NCBI GenBank assembly: GCA_963575745.1
Contig: CAUYUJ010010480.1
Span: 396,230-430,321, forward strand
From: Prorocentrum cordatum
Taxonomy: Eukaryota > Sar > Dinophyceae > Prorocentrales > Prorocentraceae
DNA length: 34,092 nucleotides
Direction of reading: 5' to 3'
This document shows, piece after piece, positions 9,301-21,300 of this stretch. The notes beneath the pieces were generated by a model, which saw only the letters and a list, made by a program, of their open reading frames with translations, made no database searches and was not told the origin of the DNA. The translations under genes and the position numbers were made by a program. Position 1 is the first letter of the stretch. Every line of letters starts with the position of its first letter.

Positions 9301-12300
9301 CCTTCAATCGAGTGGACGCGGCTGCTTTGGTCATCGCCTTGGCCCAGCATGGCATTCCGGACGAATGCGCCGATGTCGTCGTGGATATCTACGACAAGTG
9401 GATTTCCGACGCGCGCGACGCGCGCGGGAAGTCCGGCACTTTCGACCATTATTCTGGCGCTGCGCACGGGCGCCCCGCGAGTCCGCATCCGCTCAACATC
9501 GCGCCGTCCGTTTTGCCGCGGACGTCGAGGCGGCGGCGCGAGAGCGCGGCCCGCTTGCCGAGGGGGGAACTTGCTTAACCGCAGCGCGCGCAGACGACGC
9601 CGCCCTCATATCTGACGACGTCCCTCGCTTGCAGTTGTTCTCGCGCACTCCTCGATCACCGCGCGTGGGGGCGCGGTCTAGAGCCCAGCTCGGGGGCGAC
9701 TGCGCACTTGCATGGGGGGGGGCCCGCGCACTTGCAAAGTCGGTGCGCGGCGCCAGTGCTCACGTGCATTGCGGGCCCAGTTAATACTGCGAGCTCAGCT
9801 ATATATAGTTGGAGGCTTTTTTGAACGCCGATTGCAGCGCGGGCTCGTCTCTGGCGCGCAGACAGGGGGGGGGGGGCTCGGGGGGCCCCTGGCAAACTAC
9901 GCCCGGCATGGGCGCACGCGAATATAAGTCGGAGAAGAGAGGTCACGTTGTTCAACGCGCGCGCGATTTCCACGCTATCGCACAGCATCGGGGCCTCGTG
10001 TCTGCGGAAAGCAGAGAAGGATAAACTTGTTGCGTTTCAAGCGCAGCGTTCTCGCGAGCTTTTGAAGATCCCGCATTTGCGGATGTCCCGCGCGCCCAAC
10101 AGCAGCGCGCGGCAACAAGCAAGGCAGCCCCGTTTGAGTAGCCATGCTATCATGAAGCAGTTCAGCTTGTTCGGGGCGCTCGGTCGCGTGCCGGACCCAG
10201 CTGCTCGCGACGCGGCCTTGCGCCTGGGGGCCTTGATCCGCCCATCTTACTTGGGGGGAGAGCACGGGGCCGCCCCAGATTGGCACGGGCACGCGTCGTT
10301 AGCGCGCTCGGCTTCCAGCGCGTCTACGCGCGCCGAGCTCGGGGCGTCCAACAGCAGGGCTCGGTGGAGAAGCGTTGCCCGGTCGTGTGTTTTCTGAGAG
10401 CTTGTGCACCAGCACTGATGCAATTCGCCATCTGTCGTCTGGCCGATGCGCCGCGCGGCGCGGCTCCACGGACTGACGGAGCGCTTGCTTCCACTTAGAG
10501 GTTCTTCTTTGTATTCTGAGGAACTGGGCCCGCGCGTCGGTCTCGCGGCCATGGAGTCGCCGCGGCCACCCCGTCGCCGCCTCGTCGCCGCTCGCCGCCG
10601 CCGTTAGATTGCACCGCGTAGATTGCTGCCCGCTGCTTAGCTTTGCGTTGCTTTGCATCGTTTAGCAGTGCTGTGAGTTGCTTCGTCTTGCTTTGCATTG
10701 CGCTACGTTTCTGTGTATTGCTTTGCATGTCGTTGCGTTGCCTTGCATTGCCTTGCGTTCTTTGCCTTGCCATGCACTGTTTTGCATTGCGTTGCCTTGC
10801 TTTGCCTGGCTTTGCGTTGCTCTGCGTTCCGTTGCATGGCATTGCTACGCGTGGCGTTGCGTTGCGTTGCGTTGATTTGCATTGCTCCGCCTCTCTGTGG
10901 ATTGCTCTGCGCTGCTTCGCAATGCATGGCATTTTTCTTCAAGCAGTGCTTGCACTCAGGGTTTCGTATTTGTTTTCCAGGGAACTGGGCCTGCGCGTCG
11001 ATTTGGCGTCTACGTCGCCGACGTCGCCGCACCGTCGCCGCCTCGTCGTCGCCCGACGTTTGGGGCGGCGCGTCGGTCTGGTGGCCGCGTTGCCGCCGTC
11101 GCCGCTTCGTCGCCGCCCGACGCTGGGGACTGCGCGTCGGTCTGGCGGCCGCGCTGCCGCCGTCGCCGTCGCCGTCGCCGCGTCGTCGCCGCCCGACGTC
11201 TGGAGCGGCGCGCTGGCTTGGCGGCCGCGTTGCCGCCGACGCCGCCCCGCTGCCGCCTCGTCGCCGCCGGACGCAGATCGCGCATCATAGACATCACACA
11301 TCGCACACTATAGATTCCATCACAAAGAGCCCCCCCCCGCGTTAGACCCCACCGCCCGGAATTGCAGATCCGTTTTGGCGCAATGCAACTTATTCATGAT
11401 TCTGCCTCAGTGCCTTTCCTAAATCTGAATTCCACCATCCCAGGCGGGCCTGCGTCGGCGCCTCTCCTCACCCTTCCTTTTTATTAGCAACAAAAACGCA
11501 CATCACGCGCGCAATCGTTAATCGCGAGTCATGAGTTTCCAAAAATCTCGGCAACAAGCGGGCGGAAGCGCGCAAGCGTCGTCGCGCGCGCAGGCCGACA
11601 CATTCTTTCGAGAACCTTGGGTTCCGCATGAGTTCAAGAACGATCGTCCCGAACGCATATGCAAAACACAGGTTTTCGCAACGGTGGCCTTCAAACAAAA
11701 AACTAGCGCCAGCACTCTTGCGAATTCGTTGGGGGACCATGGTTTTTGTTCAACTGATTCCTCGCGCCGTCAAACGGACATCTCGCGCGTGCCCGTCGGA
11801 ATCGCTCGAACGCCCCCGCGCGCGCGCTGTCGCGCGAACCCCCAGCAAAAAAAAGCGCCGAAACGCGCGCGCGTCGTCGAGCGCGCTAGCCGATATCCAT
11901 TGTATTTATATTTATTTTCATTTGTTTTATATATATACATATATATATATATGCACACACATCTGTTTATGCATGCATGCATGCATACACGCATACATAA
12001 CTACATATGTATACAGTCATCATTTAGGGTTCGGGAGGATCTCAGTATCGAGCGCCCCGAAAACATTTAAACGATACATGGGTTTGCAACGTCAGTTTTC
12101 AAAATCAGCCTGCGCTCGCGCATTTGTGGGTTCTGAAGAAGAGCATCCGTCTTCAATATTTACATTTCGTCTTGCCAAACGGGCCCCACGCGCCGCATGT
12201 CGAAATCATTCGAGCGCCCTTGCGCGCGTGCAGGGGGGGACAAGATCCGCGTCGAAGCATTCCATTCGGGCCGCTCTCGCGGGTCGGCCGAGCGCGCGCG

Positions 12301-15300
12301 TCGAACTCCTTCCAAAACCTTCGTCGCCGACGCGAGGGCGCATCATCGTCGCCAGCGTGATCAGCAATGGCGCCGTCACTGGCATTGCCGTCGTCGTTGT
12401 CGCCATTCTCGCGAGCATCGCCACTCGCGTCGACCGTTGTCGACGGCTCGCCCGAATCGCCGAGTCGCACTTTAGTGCCGGTTGGGAAGTGCCCAGTGGT
12501 CAGCGCCACCGCGGCCTTCGTCGGTCGCGCCAAACTAGCTGACCGCTGCGCGCGCGGGCACGCGCGGGCTTGCGCGGCCGCAGAGACGCGCCAGCCAATG
12601 GCACGCACTCGTCGCAATCGTCGCTGCACGAGCTCACGCAGAGGAAGTTGCGGGCGTGCGAGCGGGGCGATTACGCGAGCAGCGGAGCCGACAACTCACT
12701 GCGAACATAAATTAACTGCACCGCACATATCATTGCGCAGCTCGCGCCACATAGGTTGCACCACATACGTTTTCCGACTTAGTTTCTACCCCCTTCCCGG
12801 ATTATCCGCGCCCTTATTCGCATTGCAACTTACATGCGATTGCGCCCTATCTTCCATCTTATATTTGAACTAGTATCATCCCAGCCCAACCGGCATCGCC
12901 CACCCCCCCCGCCACTTTCCGGACCAAATATTATGTGCGCGCATTCGCTCATCACGAATCATAAGCTTAAGTTTTCAGGAATCCCTGACAAACCAGAATG
13001 ACGAAGTGCGCGCGCGCGTTATCGCGCGCGCATGCACTTCGTCGTCGTCGTCGTCGTCGTCGAACTCTTCCAACAACCTTTGTCGTCGCCAAAAGGAGTC
13101 CAAGCCCGAGTGCCCCCAAACCATATACAACATATGATTTCGCAACATCAGTTCCTATAAATAAATACATATAAAAAACTTGCGGTTGCGCCCTCGCGGG
13201 TTATGAAGAAAACCGCAGTTTTTTATAGGTGCATGGAATGTTGCCGAACGGGCTTCTCGCGCCGCATGCCGAAATCATTTGAACGCCCTTGCGCGCGCGC
13301 TGGGGAAGCACGATCCGCGCGAAACAACACCATGCGGGCCACTCTCGCGCAAAGGCCGCCCGCATGTCGAACTCCTTCTAAAACTTGCATCGCCGACGCG
13401 AGAGCGCCGTCAGCGTCGCCAGCGCGATCAGCATCGGCACCGTCACTGGCCGTGCCGTCGGCGTTGTCATAGTCGCCAGCATCGCTACCATCATCATCGC
13501 GTCTACCGACCAATCCGCCGACCCGCGTTGAAGTGCCAGCTGGGATATGCCGAGCGGTCAGCGCCACCGCGGCCGCGTCGGTCGCGCCAAGCTAGCTGGC
13601 CGCTGCGCGCGCGAGCACGCGCGGGCTTGCGCGGCCGCAGAGATGTATCAGCAAGCGCCAAGCACTCACCTCAAGTGCGCCGCATGGTTTTCGCAAACTA
13701 CGTCGCGGGCGGGCGGGTGGGTGGGATGATTGCGCGAGCAGTGGAGCGGACATTTCATTGCGAACAGATATTATTTCTCCTTTCCAAAAAAAGGAATAGG
13801 TTCTACCACTCCCCCCCCCCCCCAGGTTAACGTTTCGCCCTTTCGCATCTACATATGGTTCTGGCCCAATGTCCATCCTACCTGAGAGTTCACATTGCCT
13901 CAGCCAAACCGACATTGCCCCCCCCCCCCCCCCCCTCCGCCCTCCGCGACGAAACAGTATGCGTATGCGCGCGCGCTCGTTCACCCAAACACATAAGTGT
14001 TCAATAACCCCTTGTGCAACATGGGACAAACTGCACGCTCGCGCGTCGTCGCGCGCGCATGCCGAGATCCTTTAGATTGCCGAAGGATTTTACAATTGAG
14101 CTTCCCAAAAAGCATACAAACACGAATGGTCTCGCAACGCGGATCTTCACCCCCCAAAAAATGTATGGAAGGAATTCAAAACATATGGAGTGGCTCGCAT
14201 GGTATTATTCGGCACGGATCGTGCCACCCCAACACGCGCGCAAAAGGCACGCGGACGATTTCGACATGCGCGCGCGAAGCCTGTTTGGTAGCATGTTCTG
14301 ATGATCTTTAAACACGAATGGTTTTCTTAAGAATTCGCAGGAGCGCGCGCGCATTTCGAATTCCTTCCAAAACCTTCATCACCTACGCGAAGAAACCGTC
14401 ATCGTCGTCGGCGTGATCAGCATCGGCACCTTCACCAGCTGCCCCGTCGTCGCTGTCAGCATCGTCGCCAGCATCGCTACCATCATCATCGTGTCTACGG
14501 TTGTCGACGTTGCCATGATACCGCGCCCGCCCAAGTCGCCGACACGCATTGAGGTGCCAGCTGGGATATGCCGAGCGGTCAGCGTCGCCGCGGCTGCGTC
14601 GGTGGCGCCAAACTAGCTGGCCGCTGCGCGCGCGAGCTTGCGCTGGCTAGCACGGCCGCAGAGATGCACCAGCCAACACCAAGCACTCATCGCAATGCAC
14701 CCGCATGGGTTTTGCAAACCAAGTTGCGGGTGGGTGGGTGGGATGTTTGCGCGAGCAGTGGAGAGGACAATTTCAAGTTGAGCATTGGTGAAATCTCTTT
14801 TCTCAAAACAGAATAGACTCTCCCCCCCCCCCCCCGTGTTAACCCCCCCCTGTTCTGGTATGTAAATCGTATACGATTATGACCACATGTTCATCCTAAA
14901 TATGACTTTACAATATCCCAGAGGGGCCGGTATCGACCCCCCTGAGGCTCCCTTCAAAAAAAAAACGATACGCGGGGACATTTTTTGTTCTGGCATAACA
15001 TTTTGTCACGAACTCCTTGCAAATAAACGGGACGAAGTGCACACGCGCGCGTCGTCGCGCGCGCATGCCGGAATCCTTCAAAAACCTTCGGTGCCGGAGG
15101 GGTTTCGCAATCGAGTTTCCAAAAAAAACATACAAAACACAGGGTTTCGCAACATTGTTTTGCTAAAAAAGCTTACGCGCGAGCTCTTGCGAAATCTTAA
15201 GCCAACCGTTGGTTTTTTAAGATTTTCGCAACATGCTACCAGACGGGTTTCGCGCGCGCATGTCGAAATCTGTCGAACGCCCTTGCGCGTGTGCCGTCGC

Positions 15301-18300
15301 GAGAATCCTCGGCAAAAAACAAGACGAAGTGCATACGCGCGCGTCGTCGCGCGCGTATGCCGAAATCCTTCAAAACCCATCGGTTTCGGAACGATTTCAA
15401 AATCGTGTGTCCAAACAACCTAAGAAAAAAAACAAGGTTTCGCAACACGGATTTTCAATAAAAGCGTGCGCGCGCGCTCTTGCGTCGTCGTCGTCCTCGT
15501 CGTCGCCGTCCTCCCTCCTCCTGCGTCGTCGTCGTCGTTGCCTACGTCGTCCTCTGTCTTTCCTCGTGTTCGTCGTCGTCGTCCTCGTTGGCGTCGTGGT
15601 CGTTTCCGTCGTCGTTGTCGCCGTGGTCGTCCTTCCTCCTCCTCCCTCGTCGTCGTCGTCGTCGTCCGTCGTCGGCGTCTCGTCGTCGTTCAATCTATTT
15701 CGTCGCCGTCGTCGTCGTCGTCGTTGTCGTTGTCGTCGTTGTCGCCTTCCCTTCTCCCTCGTCGTTGTCGTCGTCCTCGTCGCCGTCCTTTCTCCGTTTT
15801 CGTCGTTCGCGTCGTCGCCGTCCTCCCTCCTCCCTCGTCGTTGTCGTCTTTGTCGTCGTCTGTCGTCCGCCGTCGTCGTCCTCCCTCCTCCCTCGTCGTC
15901 GTCTTCGTTGGCGACGTCGTCGTCGTCTTCGTCGTCGTCGTCGTCGGCGTCGGCGTCATCGTCGTCGTCCTTCCTCCTTCTTCGTCGTCGTCGTTGTCGT
16001 CGTCGTCGAAGTCGTCGGAGACGTCGTCGGTGTCGTCGTAGTCGTTGTCGTCGGTGTCGTCGTAGTCGGCCTCAAGAGGTTTTGCAAACCAAGTTGCGGG
16101 TTGGTGGGTTGGATGTTTGCAAGAGCGTGGGATGTGTCAAATCATGGGTAAAAATCAGTTCTCCTTTCTACACAGGGAATAGACTCTACCCCCCCCCCGG
16201 ACTTATCGGTTCCCCTTTTCGGGCATGTAAATCATATATGATTCTGACCACTCGTCCATCCTAAATATGAAGTCATACCATCCCAACCAGGCCGGGTTCC
16301 CCCCCCTGAGGTTCTTTTGCAACAACAAACATTATGCGGTGACATTTTTTGTTCTAACATAGCACTTTTTCGCGAATCCACTGCAAAAAAATGAGACGAA
16401 GTGCGCACGCGCGCGTCGTCGCGCGCGCATGCCGAAATCCTTCAAAAACCTTCGGTGCTGGAAGGATTTCGCAATCGAGTTTCCAAAAAACATACAAAAA
16501 CCCAGGGTTTCGCAACACAGAGTTGCTAAAACAGCTTCCGCGCGAGCTCTTGCGAAATCTTAAGAAAACCATAGGTTTTTCAAGATTTTTACAAAATGCT
16601 ACCAAACGGGCTTCGCGCGCGCGCATGTCGAATTCTGTCGAACGCCTATGCGCGTGTGCCGTCGCGAGAATCCTTTGCAAGAAATGGGACGAAGTGCAGA
16701 CGCGCGCGTCGTCGCGGGCGTATGCCGAAAACCTTCAAAACCCATCGGTTTCGGAAGGATTTCAAAATCGTGTGTCCAAAGGTTTCGCAACACGGATTTT
16801 CAACAAAGGCGTGCGCGCGCGCTCTTGCGTCGTCGTCGTCGTCGTCGCCGTCCTCCCTCCTCCCGCGTCGTTGTCGTCGTCGTCGTCGCCTACGTCGTCC
16901 TCTGTCTTTCCTCGTGTTCGTCGTCGTCGTCCTCTTTGGCGTCGTGGTCGTTTCCGTCGTCGTTGTCGCCGTGGTCGTCTTCCTCCTCCTCCTGTCGTCG
17001 TCGTCGTCCGTCGTCGGCGTCTCGTCGTCGTCCGTCCTATTTCGTCGCCGTCGTCGTCGTCGTCGTTGTCGTCGTCGTCGTCTTCCCTCCTCCCTCGTCG
17101 TTGCCGTCGTCGGCGTCGCCGTCCTTCCTCCTTCTTCGTCGTTCGCGTCGTCGCCGTCCTCCCTTCTCCCTCGTCGTTGTCGTCGTTGTCGCCGTCGTCG
17201 TCCTCCCTCCTTCCTCGTTGTCTTCGTTGGCGGCGTCGTCGTCGTCTTCGTCGTCGGCGTCGGCGTCGTTGTCGTCTTCGTCTTCGTCGTCGTCGACGTC
17301 GGCGTCGTCGTCGTCGCCGCCGTCGTCGTCGTCGGCGTCGTCGTCGTCGTCGGCGTCGTTGACGTCGTCGTCATTGTCGGTGTCGTCGTTATCGTCGTCG
17401 TCGGCGTCGTCATCGTCGTCGTCGTTGTCATCGTCGTCCTCGTCGTCGTCGGTGTCGTCGTCGTCGTCGTCGTCGTCGGTGTTGTCGTCGTCGTCGTTGT
17501 CGGCGTCGTCGAAGTCGTCGGAGAGGACGTCGGTGTCGTCTTAGTCGTTGTCGGCGGCGTCGTCATCGTCGTTGTCGCTGTCGTCGTCGGCGTCGCTGTT
17601 GTTGCCAAGTGCCATGTGGTACCCACCGTCACGGTCTTCTCAGATTTTGCAAACCAAGTTACGGGTGTGTGGGTGGGATGTTTGCGCGAGCAGTGGAGTG
17701 GACAACTCATTGCGAACAGAAATTAATTGCACCACGTAGACTACACCACATAGAGCGCACGACATATTTTGCACACCCTAGATTGCACCAGACCGATTGC
17801 ACCACATATGTTGCACAGTACATATGGCAACACTTAGATTGCGGCACGTAGATTATACCGCACAGACTGCACCATTTAGAGTGCATCACCAAAATTGCAC
17901 CGTAGCAGTTGCTCCACATAGCTTGCACAACAGAACTGCAGCACATATATTGCACCACATCTTTTGCGCAACATAAGCTGCTGGAAACACAACTCGTGGT
18001 GTCCATCCTGTTTATCACTTTTCGTGGTTGGGAAAACGGTCCGCGTGGACCGCCCCCGCGCGGCACCCCTCCAACTCTTCACCGCCTAACGCCGCGACCC
18101 CACCCCCCGCGACACCCCCTCATCTCGCCATTGCCCAACCCCTCGAGGCACAGCATACACGCAGGCCAAAAACAACCCCAGCTTTGGAGGGACACCCTTT
18201 TGTTATTCGTGTTTGAGCTTTCCACCTTGTAATGTTTTCCATTGGCGTGACTATCTTCATGGGGCCTTGGTCCTTCGGCAAAGGGACTCATGCTAATGAC

Positions 18301-21300
18301 CCACGTTCTCTTGGCCACGATCTAGCTGTAAAGCGGCCGGGTTCCCCTGTTGATCTGGCTGCAACAGGCTGCAACAGGCATTTGGGTTCCCATGCGGCCA
18401 GCCACACGGAGGAAACGTCTTTGCTTTGTAAAAATCACCCCGACAGGTTTTGCGGATTTGTTTTCATGGCGTGGTAACTACTGTTTGGCCCTCTCTAGCA
18501 GCGCTCTTGATCCATGTGTCTCTCATCATGTTTGTCGACTTGCCCAAAGGGTTTACCACTGGCATCCAGCAACAGACCTGACTCATGCACCTCGGTGCCC
18601 TCGCTTCGGAAACAACCTGCCAGATGCGAGGAAGAGGTAGCACCCCGCAGTTGCGGATTAGAGTGAGGGGGCGGTGGGGTCGTCGGCAGTCTGCGAGGGT
18701 CTGAAGAGGCCCGCCGCAGGCGCCGATTTTTCACACATGTTACACCGAGCCCGCCGCAGAAGCCGGTTTTGCAGTCAAAGCGAAGTGGGTGGGTGGGTCG
18801 CGGGTGGGTGGCGAGTTGGTCGCCGATGGGTTGCGGAGTGGGTCGCGGGGTGGGTCGCGGGCGATGACGACGACGACAACGGAGCAAGAACAATCTTCAC
18901 CGCAGACCCCCACTTCAGCCATGCGCCCAGGGACAGTGAAGGACCGTTCGCCCACCTTACTCTGATGTTGGATGTAGCGGAAGAGGAGATCGCTCATATC
19001 GCCTCTATCGATGGGATCGTCAAGCTCTTGCTTAGCTCCCTCCCCTTTTTGATCCCAGCCAGTCCCGTTGCGGCGCGAATCCACTGCCGCGCTCGGGGTG
19101 GCGCCCGAGGGCGGGAGGGAGCCGTGGAGGATGCGTGAGAAGCCCAGGCGGAGGATGTGGTACAGAGCGCTCCGCCCGCAGCTGAGATGTTCGCATGACC
19201 CATACGGCCACCCTTCGAGTGATGAGGAGGTCCAGGGGGGTGGGAGGGACCAACGTCTCATTCCATCGAGCTCACCATCGATTTCACCATTGATCTCACT
19301 ACCGATCTCACTATCGATCACACTGTCGATCTCCCGAGTGAGCTCACTATCGATATCACTATCTATCTCACTATCGATCTCACTCAGTACTGATCTCATT
19401 ATCGACCTCACTATCGGTCCCATCATCGAGTCATTGTCGATCTAACTACTGATCTCATTATCGATCTCAGTATCGATCTCGCCACGGGACGCCGACGGGA
19501 CATCACTAACGATCTAATGATCTCACGATCGATCTCATTCGATTGATCGGATTCTCGATATCACAATCGAATGCATGATCAATAGCACAATTGATATTAT
19601 GATCCCTCCCACTGTCGATCCAACTATCGATCACACTATCGTTCTCACTTTCGGTACCACTGTCGATCTCATTGTCGTCCTACTGCCGATGTTACGATCA
19701 ATCTTACCATCGATCTCATGATCGATCTCACCGTCGATCTTACTATCGATCCCACTGTCGAGATCTCGATCGATGCCACTATCGGCCTCACTATCGATCT
19801 CACTATCGACACCACCACGGGGCACCGACGGGCCACTGGCGGGACACCCCCGGCCAGCGCAGGACAGCCCCCGAAGGGAGCGGCCTGTTGGCCCGGCGGC
19901 GCCCCAGCCAGAGGAGGGTGAGTTTCTCGTGCCCGCCTGCGCAGCTGAGCCTCGCCCGCGCGCACGGAACGAGCACGAAGCCGAAGCAGATTTCCAAGCG
20001 GGAGGCTCTCTTAGGGGAACAAGAAGTGACATAAACATAAAAACTCGGAGGTCCGCGCGGATTTCTCGGATCGGCGCTGGGGCCCCCCGGCGGCGCCTCC
20101 AGCGCCGCCCCTGGCGCGCTCCGCGCGCCAGGGAGGGGGGTCCAGCGCCGATCCGAGAAATCCGAGCGGACCTCCGAGTTTTAATGGTTCTGTCACTTTT
20201 CGTTCCCCTATCTCTGGTTCACTGCGATCTCTCCCCCTCGCCTCCGATGCGTCGCGTGGAAATGATACGCACGTACTTGGCCCAAGATATGAACGCAGGT
20301 GGGGCTCGATACTTCAGGGCGGTCCTAATCGTTGGTGTCTGGGCAGTGCCAATAGCCCCACGAAGCCAATCGCTGCAATCGCGGTGTCGGGTCATAGGGC
20401 AGGGAAGCAGCGTATCAGGTCCTCGAGGTCTCTGCAGTGCCCCCAGAATCCCGAAAAGACCGAAAACATCTAAATCAATGATTGAGTTTCTGTAGATATG
20501 ACTTAATATGGTAAGTTCGTCCTCGAGCTCGCTCCTCGAGCCTCATCCTTCTTCTCCCCTCCTCCTGTACACACTTGCCCTTGCCAAGCTTGCATACAGA
20601 AGGGTGGCATTCAGGCCTCATCAACTCGCTGATGATACGCATACAGTGGCTTGCGTAATCATTATCGTGTCGTCGTCGTCGTCGTCATCGTCATTGTTTT
20701 CGTTCCCAGACATCTGGCGTCTCGATTTTTTCAAGACACGGGCCCCCGACCTCTCGACTACTTCCCTGGGACCGGTTTTTCATCCCGAGTCGTTCTTTGA
20801 CGGCCCCGAGGCCTGGCGAGGGCCTCGAGAGCCTGAAAACGACGAAAATCTTCCGTCCCGATTTTTTCGAGACGCCCGATGTCTGGATTTGTCACCGCCC
20901 ATCGCTCCTGTGCGATGTCTTCTTGTCGATGTTCACCCGCCGTCTGGCACTCAGCTGGCAGCACCTGCCTCCAGGGATTGCTCTGGGCCCTGTCTGCACA
21001 CGTGCGCTGGGCCTACGAGCACTGCTCGGCTCTGCCTTCCAATCCTCATACTCGTCCTCTTCCTTATTCTCCTCGACCTCCTCCTCATCCTCCTCCTTGT
21101 CCTCCTCCTCCTCATCTTTCTCCTCCCCCGTCCCCCTCCTTCTCTTTGTCCTCCTCCTCCCCCTATTCCTTCTCCTCCCTCCTGCTCTTCCTCGTCCTCC
21201 ACCTTCCCTCTTCCTGGACGCAGCGGAGGTGTTCGAGGCCAACATGTCGAAGAAGCACCCCCCAACGGTGAGGAAGGGGACCGGCTGGCTGATGGACTGC

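Larger units (their letters stand above)
6656..10397 (+). mobile_element. Decayed non-LTR retrotransposon (LINE)
   Basis: Three remnants lie in the right order on the + strand: an ORF1-like protein, an apurinic-type endonuclease (EEP fold), and a reverse transcriptase with its C-terminal region. Each is broken by frameshifts or stops, and homopolymer G/C expansions (8896-8912, 8928-8945, 9713-9722, 9865-9876) sit inside the RT part. The element lies in sense orientation inside the 14.85-kb TOP2 intron. The outer ends, any poly-A or other 3' tail, and target-site duplications could not be placed; 6656 and 10397 mark recognised coding only. Confidence 0.88.
11380..17720. repeat. Five-unit higher-order satellite, 1.0-1.5 kb per unit
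   Basis: Five direct units start near 11380, 12818, 13845, 14858 and 16222. Each begins with a TGTAAATCGTATACGATT-like segment and CATCCTAAAT..CATCCCA. A block with GACGAAGTGC, GCGCGCGTCGTCGCGCGCGC and GCCGAAATCCTTCAAAA follows (about 11556, 13000, 14024, 15031, 16394), then CGAACGCCCTTGCGCG. Each closes with AAACCAAGTTGCGGGTGGGT, TTTGCGCGAGCAGTGGAG and CATTGCGAACAGA (near 12672, 13731, 14749, 16119, 17680), plus a C-run between units 2-3, 3-4 and 4-5. Units 4 and 5 are closest to each other and hold a second copy of the GACGAAGTGC block about 291-294 bp later (15322, 16688) and large GTC arrays. The whole array is in the 14.85-kb TOP2 intron. Confidence 0.88.
6378..21228 (+). other. TOP2 intron of 14.85 kb (GC-AG)
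   Basis: Bounded by exon A (CAG|GCCAGG) and exon B (CGGAG|GTG). The protein alignment has no gap across the junction, so no exon is missing inside. It carries the broken LINE, TTGC and GCC repeats, the five-unit satellite, the 16-bp and 12-bp repeats, a large palindrome, and a TCC tract just before exon B. Confidence 0.8.

Noticed and set aside
10643-11345. Cys/Leu/Ala-rich and Arg/Ala-rich frames of about 215 codons
   Set aside because: Produced by TTGC and GCC repeats.
15233-17726. Frames of 190-376 codons rich in Val, Arg, Ser or Thr on both strands
   Set aside because: Translations of GTC arrays inside the satellite; frame choice is arbitrary and several mutually exclusive frames are equally long.
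21221-21228. Alternative exon B acceptor CAG at 21221-21223
   Set aside because: A better pyrimidine context, but adds five bases and breaks the frame with exon A unless a CC or AG donor is assumed.
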